A stretch of DNA of 6,540 bases from Pseudomonadota bacterium (GTDB lineage Bacteria; Pseudomonadota; Alphaproteobacteria; Rhizobiales; Rhizobiaceae): contig JAEXXS010000473.1 in NCBI GenBank assembly GCA_023451915.1, positions 1-6,540 of the forward strand, read 5' to 3'. Both the position numbers and the translations under genes were made by a program. The notes under the pieces were generated by a model. That model did not search any database. It worked only from the letters and a program-made list of their open reading frames with translations, and was not told where the DNA came from. The first letter of the stretch is position 1. The number at the start of each line of letters is the position of its first letter. Shown one piece after another: positions 4,874 through 6,540 of the stretch.

Positions 4874-5728
4874 TCAGTCGGCTTCGCCCGTCACCACTGG
4901 CGTATCCTGCCTGCTGCCCCATTCGCTCCATGAACCATCATAAAGCCGGTTATCCTTATGGCCGAGCGAAGCCAGCGCCAGCATGATGACCGCCGCCGTG
5001 ACGCCCGAGCCGCAGCTTGTAACTACGGGCTTGGTCAGATCGACACCGGCCTTGTCGAAAATCGCGCGCAGGCTATCCAAATCTTTCAACTCGCCATTCT
5101 CCGACAGCGTACCGACTGGAACATTACGCGCACCCGGCATGTGACCGGAACGCATGCCCGCACGCGGTTCGGCCTCCTGCCCCGTAAAACGTCCGGCTGC
5201 GCGTGCATCTGCAATCTGCGAACGACGCTCATCGACGATTTCCCGCATTTCCGCGAAATCGACAACGCCTGCCGGATCGAAATCAGGCGTAAAAAGCGTG
5301 GCCGCAATCTTCGTCGGTTCATCGGTCACGGGATAGCCCGCTGCCTTCCAGCCGTCGAAACCACCGTCGAGAACAAACACGTTCTTGACGCCCATCACCC
5401 GGAACATCCACCAGACGCGGGGTGCTGCAAACATGCCCGGACCGTCATAGACGACGATCGTTTCGTCCGCAGTGATGCCCATCGCGCCGACATGCTGTGC
5501 GAAGAGCTCCGGCGATGGCAAAGTGTGCGGCAGGCCGGAATCCTTGTCGGCGATCACGTCCTGATCGAAGAAGACTGCGCCAGGAATATGCGACGCATGA
5601 TATTCTTCAAGGCCGTTGCGACCTACCGCTGGCAGATACCAGGACGCATCCACGATGGCGATGCCGGGCTTCTGCAGCCGTTCCTTCAACCAGTCACGTG
5701 AAACGACAAATGCGCTTTTCTCACCCAT
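4874..5728 (-). CDS. sseA: 3-mercaptopyruvate sulfurtransferase
   Basis: This 284-residue protein has two rhodanese domains, as in E. coli SseA. It moves sulfur from 3-mercaptopyruvate to thiols or cyanide, giving pyruvate, and takes part in cysteine breakdown, persulfide production and sulfur relay. The N-terminal inactive domain spans about 5-135 (AIVDASW, ASHIPGAVFFD, VYDGPGMFAAPRVWWMF, LDGGFDGW). The catalytic C-terminal domain (about 155-280) has IADARAAGRF and SGHMPGARNVP, then CGSGVT (239-244) with nucleophile C239. That loop is the mercaptopyruvate type, not the CRKGVT thiosulfate type. R180 and R189 match the substrate-carboxylate arginines of the family. The start at 5728 is chosen because AGGAG (5737-5741) lies eight bases upstream and the length fits. 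A longer frame, to 5947, only overlaps the gene before it. It is second or third in a compact operon. Confidence 0.95.
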   Translation of the reverse strand: MGEKSAFVVSRDWLKERLQKPGIAIVDASWYLPAVGRNGLEEYHASHIPGAVFFDQDVIADKDSGLPHTLPSPELFAQHVGAMGITADETIVVYDGPGMFAAPRVWWMFRVMGVKNVFVLDGGFDGWKAAGYPVTDEPTKIAATLFTPDFDPAGVVDFAEMREIVDERRSQIADARAAGRFTGQEAEPRAGMRSGHMPGARNVPVGTLSENGELKDLDSLRAIFDKAGVDLTKPVVTSCGSGVTAAVIMLALASLGHKDNRLYDGSWSEWGSRQDTPVVTGEAD

Positions 5729-5736
5729 AGTTAAAA

Positions 5737-5741
5737 CTCCT
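5737..5741 (-). promoter_or_regulatory. Ribosome binding site of sseA
   Basis: On the minus strand AGGAG is separated by eight bases (TTTTAACT) from the ATG at 5726-5728. It fixes the start of the sulfurtransferase and rules out the longer in-frame extension to 5947, which would read through the end of the tRNA-editing gene. Confidence 0.8.
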
Positions 5742-5747
5742 GAATGC

Positions 5748-6491
5748 TCATGCTTCTGGCAAAGCGCCGAAGCGAATGCGGAAACGGCGGTTTTCCTTGC
5801 CCTTCTTCTCGATCTTGCCAATGTGGATTTCGCCAACTTCCTGCGTTTCAGACACATGGGTGCCGCCGCATGGCTGCGAATCCACCGAACCATTTTCACC
5901 AATGGCGACCAGCCGAATGCGGCCAAGCCCGACGGGCGGGCGAACATTCTTCGATTTTACAATATCGGGGTTGGCGAGAAACTCTTCATCGCTAATCCAG
6001 CTGATCGAGACAGGATCGTTGGCTTTAACCAGCTCCATGATCTTTTCAGTCACGAATTCCTTGGTGTAGGTCGGATCGGGCAGATCGAAATCGACACGGC
6101 TTTCATCTTCGCCCACGGCAGCACCGGTTATCGGGAACGGACAGGCGACCGATAACAGATGGCAGGCCGTGTGCATCCGCATCAGCTTGTAGCGGCGCGG
6201 CCAATCGATATGCAAAACGAGCACTTCCCCGACCGCTGGTACGGCCTGCCCTTCAGCGGGTACATGGACGATCTCATTCTTGGTTTCGCCGGTAATGGTC
6301 GCGGCAATCTCGATCCGCGATCCATCGGCGCGTTCAAAAAAGCCGATATCCCCCGGCTGTCCGCCGGAGGTGGCATAGAAATTTGTCCGGTCAAGAATAA
6401 TACCGCCGGTTTCGGTAATGGCGAGAACCTTGCCCTCCGCCGTTGAAAGATAGGAATCTTCACGGAAAAGCGCATCGGTCTCATAGGCCAT
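5748..6491 (-). CDS. alaX: Alanyl-tRNA editing protein (AlaX type)
   Basis: This 247-residue protein is a free-standing homologue of the AlaRS editing domain. It hydrolyses Ser- or Gly-tRNA(Ala) in trans so that these residues are not inserted at alanine codons. Seen in the sequence: NFYATSGGQPGD (37-48), the zinc motif HTACH (107-111), and CGGTH (208-212). H107, H111, C208 and H212 are the four expected zinc ligands. The size fits the medium AlaX class, with the N-terminal beta-barrel domain and the editing domain but without the aminoacylation and C-Ala domains. GAGGAA (6499-6504), eight bases before the ATG, supports this start. The gene begins four bases after the stop of an upstream gene and ends 19 bases before sseA, so the genes are probably co-transcribed. 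Exact specificity cannot be read from sequence. Confidence 0.94.
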   Translation of the reverse strand: MAYETDALFREDSYLSTAEGKVLAITETGGIILDRTNFYATSGGQPGDIGFFERADGSRIEIAATITGETKNEIVHVPAEGQAVPAVGEVLVLHIDWPRRYKLMRMHTACHLLSVACPFPITGAAVGEDESRVDFDLPDPTYTKEFVTEKIMELVKANDPVSISWISDEEFLANPDIVKSKNVRPPVGLGRIRLVAIGENGSVDSQPCGGTHVSETQEVGEIHIGKIEKKGKENRRFRIRFGALPEA

Positions 6492-6495
6492 TGTT

Positions 6496-6540
6496 TTATT
6501 CCTCGAACGGTATGTCTATCTCGGTCTTGGTTTCCAGCCA
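6496..6540 (-). CDS. C-terminal end of an upstream gene (partial)
   Basis: The last 14 codons before a TAA at 6496-6498 read WLETKTEIDIPFEE on the minus strand, in one open frame from the window edge. The stop lies four bases before the alaX start codon, and the alaX ribosome site is inside this gene's end, so the two are almost certainly in one operon. The fragment is too short to identify. I recall cysteine synthase genes beside alaX and sseA in related genomes, which would fit the sulfur theme, but this is a guess from context. Confidence 0.65.
   Translation of the reverse strand, partial: WLETKTEIDIPFEE

Noticed and set aside
5729..5947. 73-codon N-terminal extension of sseA
   Set aside because: It would lie inside alaX in another frame. 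The shorter start has a strong ribosome site and gives the family's usual length.
5616..6155. 179-codon plus-strand frame opposite alaX and the start of sseA
   Set aside because: It is antisense to two recognised genes and crosses the junction between them.

Overview
The window looks like chromosomal DNA from an alphaproteobacterium of the Brucella/Ochrobactrum type (Hyphomicrobiales). This is inferred from moderately GC-rich coding sequence, the gene families and their protein sequences, and a perfect match to the alphaproteobacterial EcfG (general stress sigma factor) promoter consensus. No rRNA, tRNA, CRISPR array, insertion sequence or phage gene was seen.

Layout, left to right. (1) Positions 1-764, minus strand: the N-terminal two thirds of a periplasmic-binding-domain/ion-channel fusion resembling prokaryotic ionotropic glutamate receptors, cut by the window edge. 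Its pore loop lacks the K+-channel TVGYG signature. (2) 765-1160: an intergenic region between divergent genes, very AT-rich on the left (promoter of the channel gene) and carrying several inverted repeats on the right, just ahead of the next gene. (3) 1161-2651, plus: an acetyl-CoA hydrolase/succinate CoA-transferase family enzyme, followed by a perfect 12-bp hairpin. (4) 2652-2904: a GGAAC-N16-CGTT promoter, a short direct repeat, a hairpin that holds a Shine-Dalgarno sequence in its loop, and an 8-residue leader ORF. They precede (5) a 53-residue two-helix membrane protein (2905-3066, plus). (6) 3067-3553: a non-coding stretch with a long imperfect inverted repeat and several smaller palindromes. 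(7) 3554-4342, plus: a two-TM diguanylate cyclase with GGEEF active site and RxxD inhibitory site. (8) 4347-6540, minus: a tightly packed gene cluster. In transcription order it holds the last 14 codons of an unidentified gene, an AlaX-type alanyl-tRNA editing protein, 3-mercaptopyruvate sulfurtransferase (sseA) and a GNAT acetyltransferase, with gaps of 4, 19 and 2 bases.

The minus-strand cluster joins tRNA proofreading with sulfur-amino-acid chemistry and looks like one operon. The CoA-transferase, small membrane protein and cyclase appear to be separate transcription units. The best leads are the channel-like receptor with an unusual filter, the stress promoter feeding a small membrane protein that is easy to miss, and the non-coding inverted-repeat structures. 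I saw no clear new multi-gene system.
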